From the NCBI GenBank assembly GCA_949592205.1, contig CATIUR010000006.1, positions 64,600,001 through 64,664,000 on the forward strand: a stretch of DNA of 64,000 bases, written 5' to 3'. The notes under the pieces were generated by a model. That model had not been told where the DNA came from, made no database searches, and saw nothing but the letters and a program-made list of their open reading frames with translations. The number at the start of each line of letters is the position of its first letter. Position 1 is the first letter of the stretch. Shown here in pieces: positions 41,403-52,138 of the stretch. Origin of the DNA: Helichrysum umbraculigerum (lineage: Eukaryota > Streptophyta > Magnoliopsida > Asterales > Asteraceae). Made by a program: the position numbers and the translations under genes.

Positions 41403-42140
41403 GATTGGTATTTATTCCATCCATCAATTGTGATAGCTACACAATTTATGGGAATTTCAAGTACAGGAATAGAAGAAACCAGAACGATTTGCAATAGTGA
41501 AGGGAATTCAATTCAAACAACTTGAAGGGATCAGAAATTAAATCGATAAGTATTCTGAATCCTTATTTTCTAAAACGAAATTTTTAGTGAAATTAAGCAG
41601 GTTGAAGATAAGGAGTTAGATGGGTCGATATTTGATCACAAGATTGGAGAAGATACCAAAAACAGGACTTGCGGTAACCCGATATTAAACAACATTTGGA
41701 TTAAAACAAAGTCAACAGTTGAAATCCAAACGGTGGTTGAGTCGACGCAACCAACGGTTGTGATATCTAGAAGCACCAGTTCATCGTTTTACGTATATGA
41801 AGATCCTTTGTGACGAATTAAGCGGAAGGAGAATTTGTCACAGTTTATGGAAAATCATTGCATGCTAAACCCGTTAAGTATTTAGGTCCTTTATTTTATT
41901 TATGTTACAACCCGTGTTTGTATAACTATATTCCAGTGTTAAAATTAGTATAGTTAATTTAATTTATGGTTGTAAGTTAGATAAAAATTCATAATTTTCG
42001 GTCTACAAAAATTAAGTAATTTTTGCCTTAAATACGTATACTAATGCGTTATTTAAAATGTATTAAAATTTAATAAAATAGATCTGGGCCTAGAATTATT
42101 AAAACTGCATTAGGCCAATAATTAAAATTGAAATGGGCCT
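41403..42140 (+). other. Non-coding Athila-type interior
   Basis: No gene seen. It contains AACGGTGGTTG and CAACCAACGGTTG (about 41725-41759), degenerate forms of the family palindrome. Confidence 0.5.
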
Positions 42141-42159
42141 TGTAACATTTGGGCCTGTT

Positions 42160-42348
42160 TAAACTAACCGGTGGTTGGAGGTCCCAACCGGCGGTTGGCT
42201 ACTTTTCGTTTAAAACCCCAACAGACCTGCAAATCACCATTTTTGCACCCACACACCTCAAAATCTCTCTCGAACCAAACCTAAAAACAACCGAAAAACA
42301 CACATTCATCGTTTATACATCTCGTTGTCATGATCAAGTTTATCAAAG
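42160..42348 (+). promoter_or_regulatory. Candidate internal promoter and leader of the Athila-type env-position gene
   Basis: AACCGGTGGTTGG (42166-42178) and the perfect palindrome CCAACCGGCGGTTGG (42184-42198) precede GTTTAAAACCCC, a weak TATA-like site. A C/A-rich, leader-like stretch follows, ending in a splice donor TCAAAG|GTATGT at 42348/42349. The arrangement repeats that of the LTR, where the same palindrome sits just upstream of CTATAAATAG. Inferred from sequence only. Confidence 0.45.
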
Positions 42349-43454
42349 GTATGTTTTAAAACCCTAAATTTTTATTTTGTGTTTAAATTGCGATTTTTAG
42401 GGTTTGATTTTGATGATTGCGGATTTGTGATAGAATTTAGGAACTATTATGACTAGCGAATAGGTTTTATTGTTTAGTTCCGCGTGAAAACTCGTTTTTT
42501 GCTTAGAATAGGATAGGTAGGCGATGAACGTAGTTTGTTTCGAATTATTGCGGTTTGTGTGGATTGGTAATAATTTTTAGATATAGATGCTTTATTGAAA
42601 TTAGAGGTAATTATAATGCATTAGTTTGGATATCGAAATTCTATTAAGAAATCTTAAATAATAAGTTGCAATATAATAAAAACACGATTATTTTTTCGTT
42701 TTGGATTAGTATTCGGCTTTGATAACAATTGTTAAGTAAGTATTACAAATTTATGTAGTTAGTACACACATTGTTAGAAGGACATAAGCATTAGTTAAAA
42801 AGGAATAATATCGAAGTAGGAACATTTTGAATAAATAATAATACTTATTGATTCGATATATCTTCGAGACAATGAAATTACTATATATATATGCTTTCGT
42901 GTTCTTTGACCTACAGATAATGATAGTACACATGAAGAATTTACATATGATAGCTTCGCTTGTTTGTACTTTGAAACATTTAAGGTTAAAAATAGAAATC
43001 ATAAAAATGGTTGTTATATAAATTTAATCATTGATTTGATAATGCTTTCTAGACAATGAAACTCATATATACTTAGATATAGTTTTCATTTAATTTCCAT
43101 ATTATGAATAGTTTCGGTTAGTTTAAATGTTTGGAATAGATAGCTATTATTGTCGAATACCGTTTATGGTTCATTTTGTTTTGAAATTTTAAACAAGTTG
43201 AAACTGCATATCTTTACAAAATAAAATGCTGTAGTTGTTGCATGAAGCGGATATATATAGATTGATATCGTATACAGCTGCACAGGTTGGGTGAAACATT
43301 AAAACCAAAAGACCGTTCTGCATGCAGATCACTCCAACCGGCAGTTGGGGGTCATAACCGGCGGTTGAACCCATCTGCAGCATTATAGACAGCATAGCTA
43401 ACCTGAATTTGTATATAAGTATAGTACTAATAAAAAGTTAAGTTATTTTTGCAG
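42349..43454 (+). other. Candidate 5' UTR intron of the Athila-type env-position gene
   Basis: Starts GTATGTTTTAAAACCCTAAA and ends ATTTTTGCAG, four bases before the ATG at 43458. The text is T-rich and intron-like. It contains two further motif copies (43334-43348 and 43356-43367). Confidence 0.5.
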
Positions 43455-43457
43455 AAA

Positions 43458-44843
43458 ATGACTACTCGCAGGCAGCGTGGACGTGCCATTCTCGACAACC
43501 CGTCATATCAGCCTCACGATTATTTACATTTTTAGCACGAGTCATATACTCCGGAGAGACAGGCAAAGTACTCGGATCAATTAGCAGAGTATATTGCACA
43601 GTATATAGAGACACCAGATGCGTTGGACTGGGAGGTTATGGAGAGAGTTATCGATCTGAGACGGGATGGTGAGACAGGAGATGTCACTCTGAGACGGTTG
43701 ATGACACAAAGCTATATATTACCTACGGGTAATGTAGGTTTTGTTTCTGAGGCTTGGTTTAGGTTATTTCACATCCGGGATATTATTTTTAGGGAGTTAG
43801 TTATGGAGTTCTACACTACACTTAGGTTTGATTCAGCTTCTACACAGTTTGGTCAGCATTCGATTTCTTTTCAGCTAGGTGGTCAGCCTAGGGATATGAG
43901 TTTGATTGAGTTTGGGTTGGCATTGGAGCTATTCACTCCGGATGAGCTCCACAACCCACATTTTCAGGATCATTTGACTACAGCTAGTATTGACTAGTAC
44001 ACCGGCGTAGAGGTTGCACATTTTTGGCATGAGATCGCCAACTGTGATTATGGACATCGAGCACCATCAAATATATATTTGAGGAGTTCAGTGCATAGAT
44101 TATTACATCGTTTGATTTCAGCTTCGATTTGTGGTAGACACACAGGACCAGAGAAGGTTTATCAGCCGGATTTTTTCTATTTGCACTCGATGATCCAGGG
44201 GACTCTGGTAAATGTTCCCTGGAGGTTGGTTCATTGGATGTCGACTCAGGCGACAGGGACTCGAGATACTAGCAGTTTGTGTTGAGGCCAGTATATCACA
44301 CGGTTAGCTAGGTATTTTGGTATGGGTCCAGCTGATTTTGTGACATTGACAACAGTTAGTCTGGGGATGGCATTGTTGGGTGAGACAAAGTTGATAGAGT
44401 TAGGTATATTGCAGGAGGGGAATGAGGATGGAGTATTGCTTTGGGTTCCTTCGTTAGCTCCAGGTCAGCAGCCTTTTTAGAGAGCACGTTTACGAGGACC
44501 ACCAGCAACAGCTGTACCACCACCAGCAGCTCCTGTGGCACCAGAGGTACATCCAGCACCAGTAGGTAGAGGACGTGGCTGAGGTCGTGGTAGAGATGTT
44601 AGGTTGGCTGAGCTTCAGCGGAGTATTGAGAGGATGGAGATTGAGCAGACCTAGAGATTTGATTTTATGGATCAGAGGTTTGATAGATTTGAGCGAGATC
44701 AGGACCGTCACTTGGCATACCAGGACACGATGATACAGAGACTTATGGGACATTTTGATATATCTTGTGAGCCATTTTTGAGGAATGATGGAGCTGGACC
44801 ATCTAGACAGCCAGGACAGAGGGATGATTCAGACACGGATTAG
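43458..44843 (+). pseudogene. Athila ORF-1-like gene with six in-frame stops
   Basis: A single frame of 461 codons from ATG 43458 to TAG 44841-44843 with no indel. It is interrupted at 43533 (TAG), 43995 (TAG), 44283 (TGA), 44478 (TAG), 44580 (TGA) and 44652 (TAG). Segments such as FYTTLRFDSAS, SISFQLGGQPRDMSLIEFGL and LARYFGMGPADF resemble the ATHILA ORF-1 family, which lies in the env position of Athila elements. The C-terminal part has a Pro/Ala stretch, an RG repeat and a helical region (RLAELQRSIERMEIEQ). The function of this family is unknown. Every stop is one C-to-T step from CAG or CGA, and the context GRG*GRGR fits a lost Arg. Confidence 0.85.
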
Positions 44844-46354
44844 TATCAATGATTATGATTATGGTTTCCCTATTATCGTAGACTTTGTAGACTTTATTAA
44901 ATATTCTGGATGACTGGGTTATTATTCTTTATTGCTTTTATGATATTTATATGTTTGTTTCATTTTGATAGAGTTTTTTTTATCATACTGGCATTAAGTT
45001 CATCAATTATTTTTTGAAACTATGAACTTTGTGGGTGTGTTCTCTGGAAACCCTCACGAGACTATAACTCGTCCACTCGAGATACCGAGGGGTTTAAAGG
45101 CTTGTTGCATATGCTAAATGCAATCGTAATTAACTACAAAAGTGTATTTTGTTGTATATTACGAAGGATCAACAAGAGACTAATTTTACTTCTAGCTAGC
45201 CGATGATGAATTCTTCAATAGTTAGGGGAGTTTTTCGTTCTAATTTCTTTTCTTCCTTTTACTCACTTTATTTTTATTTGTTCATATACAATGAGGACAT
45301 TGTATACTTTAAGTGTGGGGAAGGGATCGGCAGAAAAGAAATTTTCTTTAATTATTTATTTAAGTATATAGTTGTCCTTTATATAATAAATTTTTTATAA
45401 ATTTTCATCAAATTTAAAATTTTTGAGATAATAACTATGTATTTATTAGTTAGAATACTTTGGTTAAACGTTTTGTTTTGTATTTAAAAGCTTAGACTTT
45501 AATGTGGATTAACTGTTTTGTACATATAACGTAAGCAATGTAATAAAAGTGATATATAGTTACATGAAATGATGTACTAATAGGCAATCTATATGAGGAT
45601 TTTTGAATTTTAAATTAATTAATAAAATAACTTGTATATTATTTTATGGTACATAATATGATGTATGACGAAAAAGTCTTAAATCTTAAATTTATTATAC
45701 GATAATTTTATATGTCTTTATACTTATGTGAAAACATTTGGGGGTCTACTAGTTGTTTCCTCTGTTGTACTAAGTACATACCTGGTTTCTAATTAGTACT
45801 CTTAATAATAAAGCAAAAAGAGATATAAATTATTTAAAATCATAATTCCTTAAGTAATCAAACTACGTCGCTTTGTTATACTAAGGTATAGACCTGTCAC
45901 CGCTGGTTTGATTTAAATTGGATTTGCTTTACCTGAATCAAGTTATGTCGCTCTGTTGCATGAAAATGCAGACCTGTCACCAATGTCTTGATTCTTAAAA
46001 ATGGATTTCATGTATTTATTTTGAATATACAAGTAAATTGTATAATTAAGTTTAAGAGTATATCATATGTGAAAATCATAAGTAATATACATACGAATAA
46101 TAAAGATGTATTCAGAAATGTAAGTGTAGATTATTTAAAGAGGATAAATATATTAGTAATCATTCATGAACTATATATTGCACGAATAATAATAATTTTT
46201 ATTTGTACATTATAGTTATCCATGTTAATCAAATTGTTTAAAATTTTAAATTATGAAACAGATTTCTAATTTAGGTATTCTGATTATTAAATATTAGTTT
46301 GATGCTTATCAATTTTAAGTGATAAATATATTCTACTTGAGGACAAACAGAACT
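44844..46354 (+). other. 3' non-coding region of the Athila-type element
   Basis: AT-rich, no gene. A phrase of about 30 bp occurs twice near 45860 and 45940 (TACGTCGCTTTGTTATACTAAG / TATGTCGCTCTGTTGCATGAAA, each followed by GACCTGTCACC). Confidence 0.5.
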
Positions 46355-46370
46355 TAAGTGTGGGGATATT
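46355..46370 (+). other. Polypurine tract of the Athila-type element
   Basis: TAAGTGTGGGGATATT directly before the 3' LTR, the usual Athila form. Confidence 0.85.
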
Positions 46371-47939
46371 TGATAACATCAAATAATATCGTATTTATAT
46401 ACTAATATTCCATATATTTTATACACTTTTATTGCATTTCTGTTGATTTAGATACTTAATTTATTTATATTTGCAATTTAGGTATTTTAAGATGAAGAAT
46501 TGAAGAAATGAACGAAAAAGGAGCTAAAATGAAGAAAAAATAATAAAAGATTAAGACTTTGAGAGAATTGAGCTTTGAATGAAGACTTAAATCATATTAT
46601 TGGAAGATCGGGCTAAGAAATTAATGTAAACCCGAATTTGTAAAAAAGATAGCCCAAGAAAGAGCCTGGCCCAAAATTGGAAGATTATGGAATTAGAGGT
46701 CAACTGGCAGTTGAGGTTATCATCGGGCGGTTGATTATAAATAATATAAGGCGGTGGAAGATCGCAGAGTTGGACTTGGACTCCAAGTAATCCAACAAGC
46801 GGTTGAAGACTCTAACCGGCGGTTGGATTGGCGGTTTTGAAAACTATAAATAGAGGCTTCGGTTAACCCATTCAATATACGATTTCAATATACAAAATCC
46901 GATTCTAAGGGTTAAGGGTCGACTAAGGGCACGAATTTGGAGGCTAGGAAGCTAGGGCTTGAAGGTTTTACAACCCTATGAAGAGTTAGTTCGATAATTG
47001 GTTCGGTTTCTTTATCCTTGTAAATTCAATAAGATTGTTAGGTTATCATGGATCTTGTTTATTTGTTTTCAATTATGAATTAATACTCTTATTGTGTTTA
47101 TTTGAATGAATATTACTTGAATGATAGTATGAGTTTATGTTTATGTTGGTATTAATTTATTGAATATCTATTATGCATTAATAAATTATTATGTTAAATT
47201 AGATGATTGAGTTGTTCTTGACATGATTAATCAATTTATATCATAAACTTCAATAAGATTATTAGGTTTTTATAAATTAATTAACTATGTTTGATTCTTG
47301 ACATGAAGATTCATGATAGATGAATAACGTATAACTTATGACTTATAATTAATGTGGTAATTTAGCATCGTGCGACGAACTTGCTATAATAAATTGTTGA
47401 TAGGTTTAATAGAATAGGTTATAAGTGGACAATACTTAAGGAAGATTCCTATAGTATATTCGCATTGAATCCTGTGTTTTGCTTATATATTTATAAGAAA
47501 GTTAACTAAGATTAGAGGCTTTCTACATTAGTTAATTCACCAATAAATTAACCAACGGTTCAATACACATGAAGGAAGATTATTAATTTAAGTAAGACTA
47601 GTTTAAATAGATACAATCTTCTATCCACTTAATTATCCATAATTGTCCTTAATTACTTAAATTAATTTAGCTTATTGTAAATTAGTATCAAAATAAAATA
47701 TGTTCGAACGGAACTAAAACGTAACCCCCTTTTATCTGTAATATTAATTGTGAATAATTGTAAATATTAAATTAGGGTTAAATTAAATACACTGTTCCCT
47801 GTGTTTGATACCTGGACTTACTTATAAAGCTATATTATACGAACGGGTTATTCTTGCCTGTATTGTATGATAGTAATATTTTTAGTATTTCCTTTATTTA
47901 AAAACTTATTATTTTAATAGACTACTATAACACACATCA
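46371..47939 (+). repeat. 3' LTR of the Athila-type element
   Basis: Here the palindromes are partly decayed (CAACTGGCAGTTG, CAACAAGCGGTTG, TAACCGGCGGTTGG), whereas the TATA box CTATAAATAG is kept. The decay is mostly C-to-T or G-to-A. Confidence 0.95.
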
Positions 47940-47944
47940 TTGAT

Positions 47945-48225
47945 CCTTCCTTTTACTAGTCTTCTCGGCTGGAATAAAAAAAGATTCTCCGCTCTGCTCC
48001 TACTCCTTCTTCACCTTTAGGATAGGGTCGTCGTTTGTCCTTTTTTGCACTAAAATACTAGTTGGAGAAACTAACTGTCTACGTACGAAATTTACGGAAC
48101 AGGGATAAGAAACCAGGCGGGATAAAAGAAGAGCGAGGTATAGTGAGAAAGCCGGCTTCCGAGTTATACCCGATTATAAAGGCTTGGCCATTTTGAGGGT
48201 GGGCCATGGATATCATCGGAAAGAT
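47945..48225. other. Unidentified, GC-richer stretch of the composite element
   Basis: About 280 bp with text unlike the AT-rich surroundings (for example GAAAGCCGGCTTCCGAGTTA, GGATAGGGTCGTCGTTTG). No ORF. It could be composite-element body or an inserted fragment of other origin, organellar DNA included. I cannot tell. Confidence 0.3.
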
Positions 48226-50643
48226 CTATCCCAGATCTACATTTCTAAATTCGTTACACCGAACCGATGTCTTCGGGGAGAAAGGAACAAAATATTTCCG
48301 TCGTCTATGCACCATATGATGAAATCGTGGTGGTGCAAACGCAAACATTTCCTCACGAGTATAAACACAAGATTTTGTGTGTCTCGATTCCGATTGTTGT
48401 GTCGGTTTAAAAGTTCTTGTTGTCTTTTGAGGTCTTGAAACCGAACTTTTGACACGTTGAGAATTACCGGAATCATCACAATTATCAACCTTTTGATGTT
48501 CACTTGTTTCGGTTGATTGAATTTTCCCATAACACTTCATACACTTCATATTCTTTTGTAAAGAATAATTTGTGAACAGAGAAACCTTTTTCGCACACGA
48601 AGATTTACTTTCGTAAATCCTTTTCACAACCTTTTCAGATTGCTTTGTTGAGTGAGAGTCATGAGAGAGTTGTTCACGAAGATTTTGAATAGTCTGCAAT
48701 TGATGTCGTGTAAACGGGGCTTTAGTTTTAAAACGGAAAATACCTAACTTACTACACACAACACAGGCAAGAATACCTGATCATATATAGTATAGCTCAG
48801 TAAGTCTGAGTCGAACACAGGGAACGGATGTCAATATTAACAAATTGGAAATTGCTACAATTAATTAAAGCAGTAAAAACAGGGACGTTTTAGTTCCGAT
48901 CGAACAATTGATAAACAATTATAAAAGAAATGATTATTTAAATAAAACTAAATTATTAAAATAAAGAAATAATAAAATAACTTAATTAAAGAAAAGATTT
49001 AATTCAAATGGTTAAAGAAATGCATTTGCTTAGATTACTTTCCTCAAAATCTGGAAATCATGTTATCAAGAATTGCTCACGTATGGATGTTATTGTGCTA
49101 TAACAAATGTATCAACCCTCCTTACAAGATAAATTGAATCAACACAATTAAGAAAGACATGAAGTTGTTTTCAACCCGCTAACAGTTTAATTTAACGTTG
49201 CCCACCGAATTGTGTTTTATATTAATTCAACACCGTTTATGTGATTTATTCTTATAACTTGAATCCACAAAGTCTATAACTATTTCTAGTTATCTTGTTC
49301 TTAAACAATTAATACCAATTATTAACCCTAACCCGTCAAACTCAATCTATTCGGTGATAATTCTCAATTAAAACCAACAATCATCAATAATCTTATGATC
49401 AAAAGGAACTCAATCTCAATTAATCATAAAACCACGTTAGGTAATTAATAATATTCATTCAATAACCAAGGTTCAACGAATAAACACAAAAACATGAATA
49501 AAATCCAATACGATTCGCAATTTAAATAATCAATCCATCAATTAAGTATCATCATCTAAGCAAATGCAATAAAAACTTAGCCACTCATATTATGACAGAA
49601 AATCAGATTCAAAAACAACATCATAATCATAATCGAATGAAATAAAATAATGAATTCGAACCGAAATAATGAGATAATGATTGAACGAACGAAAGTCTTT
49701 GATTCCTCAAGCTTCAATCCCTTCAAAATGCTCTGGAATAAGGGTTTTTTTATCTGAGAATTCGTCTGGAGAAAAGTTGTGAAGTGTGTGTAAAATGAGA
49801 GCAAAATGATCTTTTTAGGGTTTCTGTCGAGGCAATCCATACGCCGTATGGAATTCCATACACCATATGGATTGAAAAGCCCATGGGTTTGACCCGCGTA
49901 AACTGGCGGCCCGGCTCACTTCATCCATACGCCGTATGGATCAATTTTCCCAGCTTCTTCATCATCGACTTCCATTTCTTCACTTTTCCTCATTTTAACT
50001 TATTTTCTTCAATTCTTGCTAGTTTTCCACTTCTTTTCCGATTCAAACTCCAAATAATTCCTAAATGCAAATATGAACGAAATGAGTATCGCATTCAAAT
50101 GAAATGCATAAGAAATTAATCAAACTAGGGGGGTAATTAGTACTATAAAATAGCACATTTTGGCGTTCATCAGCAATGCAAGCTTATGATCTTCTTGTAG
50201 CCTGGATAACACTGTTTGTTGAGCACTTGGGTTTGAAGCATCTTCAATTCTTCTTCCTTCATTAACCATAACTTGTTTCCACCAAATCTTCTTATCAATG
50301 CTTCCCATAAATCGTATGAGGTTGAGATTTTAGTACGAGGGAAAAGATCCAACACATCCTTTGGTAAGAAGCTTGTAAGTGACTCATATGCTTTCTTTTC
50401 TCTGGTGAAATCCATCCGTTTTTCAACACTCATCAATTTACTAGGTGTACACACAATGTCATCAAAGCCCAGATCCACCATTTTCGGTCTCTCATACCGA
50501 TTGGTAATAGATATCCATAAATCTGGATCCTTGTATGCAATTAATTTTTCAAACTTAATCTTCCAAGTAATAAAATCCTCAAAGAATAATGACCTAGAAG
50601 ATTTCTCTACAAACTCCTCAAAATCCATTTTTCGAGTTTTCAC
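48226..50643 (-). pseudogene. gag fragments of the LTR A copia element, split by a solo LTR
   Basis: The first part runs from ATG at 50628 (MDFEEFVEKSSRSLF) to 50173, with WKIKFEKLIAYKDPDLW, LWEALIRRFGGNKL and MKEEELKML, a copia UBN2-type gag pattern. The second part (48700-48226) continues on the other side of the solo LTR in a different frame, with LQTIQNLREQL and a Cys pair (CMKCYGK). A frameshift therefore lies near the junction, or a segment has been lost. No protease or polymerase follows. Confidence 0.65.
48701..50172 (-). mobile_element. Athila-type solo LTR
   Basis: 1472 bp with TG...CA ends (minus strand TGATGAACGCC ... CGACATCA) and the duplication GCAAT (48696-48700 and 50173-50177). 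Near the 3' end on the minus strand it has the Athila phrase of TATTCTTGCCTGT plus a CCCTGTGTTCGA-like string, shared with the 28469 and 46371 LTRs. Three copies of the palindrome CCATACGCCGTATGG or a variant lie at 49837-49851, 49856-49870 and 49925-49939. Confidence 0.85.
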
Positions 50644-50734
50644 TCCAAAATTTCGTTCAAGAATATCGAAAACTACTTGAGTAAAACGAAACTTTTTCCA
50701 AACTAAAATTAAGCACTTTTAAGCTCAAAAAAGG

Positions 50735-50910
50735 AAGTGCCGCAAAATTGCTAGTATCGCAGCAAGAACAGTGTCGCACAATATGGTAGTGTCGCTTAAC
50801 AATGTGTCGCCGAGCAGAACTCAAACAAGATTAGCGACACTCTAGAAGTGTCGCACAAACACACAATATTGCGACACTTAGGGAAGTGTCGTACACCAGC
50901 AGGTATGTGC
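50735..50910. repeat. GTGTCGC/GCGACAC motif array in the LTR A leader
   Basis: At least six copies of GTGTCGC, GCGACACT or AGTGTCG in both orientations between the PBS and the gag ATG, with pairs forming potential hairpins (GCGACACTctagaAGTGTCGC; GCGACACTTagggAAGTGTCG). The same heptamer makes the palindromes of LTR A and LTR B. Confidence 0.85.
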
Positions 50911-51161
50911 AAAAACCCTAAGCGCACAGCAGCAGCAACCTTCAACTTTTCAATCAGTAATCACCAAGGTAAGCCGTTTGAACACAAAATCGGCCTTTAA
51001 CTATCTTCAATTACAATAAACGAGTAGAATATCAAACAATCCAACTTCAATCCGTGACCGATCCAAAACAATCTTCAACTGTCGGTTTCAATAACTCAAA
51101 ATCGAAGCCCGAATTCACGTAATACGTCGATTCAAATCACCTGTATATCCTTGTATACACG

Positions 51162-51173
51162 GCTTTGATACCA
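51162..51173 (-). other. Primer binding site left of LTR A
   Basis: TGGTATCAAAGC on the minus strand, three bases from the LTR. A tRNA-Met-type PBS. Confidence 0.85.
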
Positions 51174-51176
51174 CTT

Positions 51177-51607
51177 TGTAGGTCCTCGAGGTCAGGATCT
51201 ATCAGATCGTTAACACGTTATAAGTGCGGAATCCTTATAACAATGATTGAACGTATTAAATCGAACACAAACACAATCGAATATCAAACTTTTATGTATA
51301 TTGATAATATATTTCATATAAGACTTACAGAAATCGCACACACACTTTAGGGTTTCGTCAACCTTTACAATTAACCCTAACTCCCTATTTTTAGCCTGAC
51401 CTTTGACCCTTGACCCTTGCGACACTCACTTAGCCGCTTTATTGCGACACTAGCTTAGTGTCGCAACTGCGACACTGGCTAAGTGTCGCAGGTCAACACT
51501 TGAATATTTCTAACTTCACTAATCTCACTTCTCATTTACAACTCGATTTTACAATATCGAAACGTACAGACTTAGACCAACTGACTGACACACAATATGC
51601 ACCAACA
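51177..51607 (-). repeat. LTR A, middle LTR of the composite
   Basis: 431 bp, TGTAGGTCCTCG ... CACCAACA. Two palindromes GCGACACT(A/G)GCT(T/A)AGTGTCGC (51444-51464, 51469-51489) and one half copy (51419-51425) lie upstream, on the minus strand, of a TATA-like CTAAAAATAG. Its sequence otherwise differs from LTR B. Confidence 0.85.
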
Positions 51608-52121
51608 AACTCCCCCTTGTCAGCAGCTTGGTCTTCAGATGTCTTCGTTTCAGTTCAGGCTTTTGGAAATTAAAAAATCGATCATTTCAGCAGCTTGGAC
51701 TTTTATCTGCTTGTATATTCTTCTTAATTAATACATACCACAATGACTTTATGAAACTTTTCAGCATCAATCTTGAACTCAGTGTCAAAGATGATTTTAT
51801 TTGCATGAAGAGTTTCCAAGTCTTTCTTTGTCAGATTGTTAAGACTTAGAGTATCATAAACATGTATCTGTGTAGTCTTCAGCCCTTTTCATTTATCTTG
51901 TCATAGTGCTAGTATAGAAATCTTTTCAAAAAGCTTAATGGCATTTTCTCCAATGGAATTGTCTTCAAAGTCTTTGGAGCACGACAAACAATCTTTCTAA
52001 TCTTTGATACTTGATTTTAAGAATGATATGTGACTTGGAGAAGAAATATTAACTAGACCCAAAACAACCTCGTAGATTAGAAAAAATAATTCTTCAAAGT
52101 CTTTGGAGACGAAAATTTGTC
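51608..52121 (-). pseudogene. 3' ORF fragment and polypurine tract between LTR A and LTR B
   Basis: The tract TGACAAGGGGGAGTT abuts LTR A. Minus-strand codons 51857-51724 read a segment with LTKKDLETLHANKIIFDTEF, similar to the C-terminus of the second 3' ORF of the SIRE-type element (MSKKDLIKLNENRILTTDAW). This body is only about 530 bp long, so it is an internally deleted remnant. Confidence 0.7.
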
Positions 52122-52136
52122 TTGGCTTTGATACCA
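52122..52136 (-). other. Primer binding site of LTR B
   Basis: TGGTATCAAAGCCAA on the minus strand, two bases from the LTR. Confidence 0.85.
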
Positions 52137-52138
52137 CA

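Larger units (their letters stand above)
28469..47939 (+). mobile_element. Athila-type Gypsy element, gag-pol missing, with nested insertions
   Basis: LTRs of 1563 bp (28469-30031) and 1569 bp (46371-47939) begin TGATAACATC and end ACACATCA. The duplication TTGAT flanks them (28464-28468 and 47940-47944). The PBS TGGCGCCGCTGCCGGG (30038-30053) is of the tRNA-Asp type used by Athila elements, and the tract AAGTGTGGGGATATT precedes the 3' LTR. The internal region lacks protease, RT, RNase H and integrase. It holds a leader, an Athila ORF-1-like gene in the env position (43458-44843), and a solo LTR that itself carries a Gypsy-like element. By eye the LTRs differ at a few per cent, so this is older than the elements inside it. 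Confidence 0.9.

Noticed and set aside
49577..50119. Short ORFs on both strands in solo LTR 2
   Set aside because: They lie wholly inside a non-coding LTR and share no feature with known proteins.
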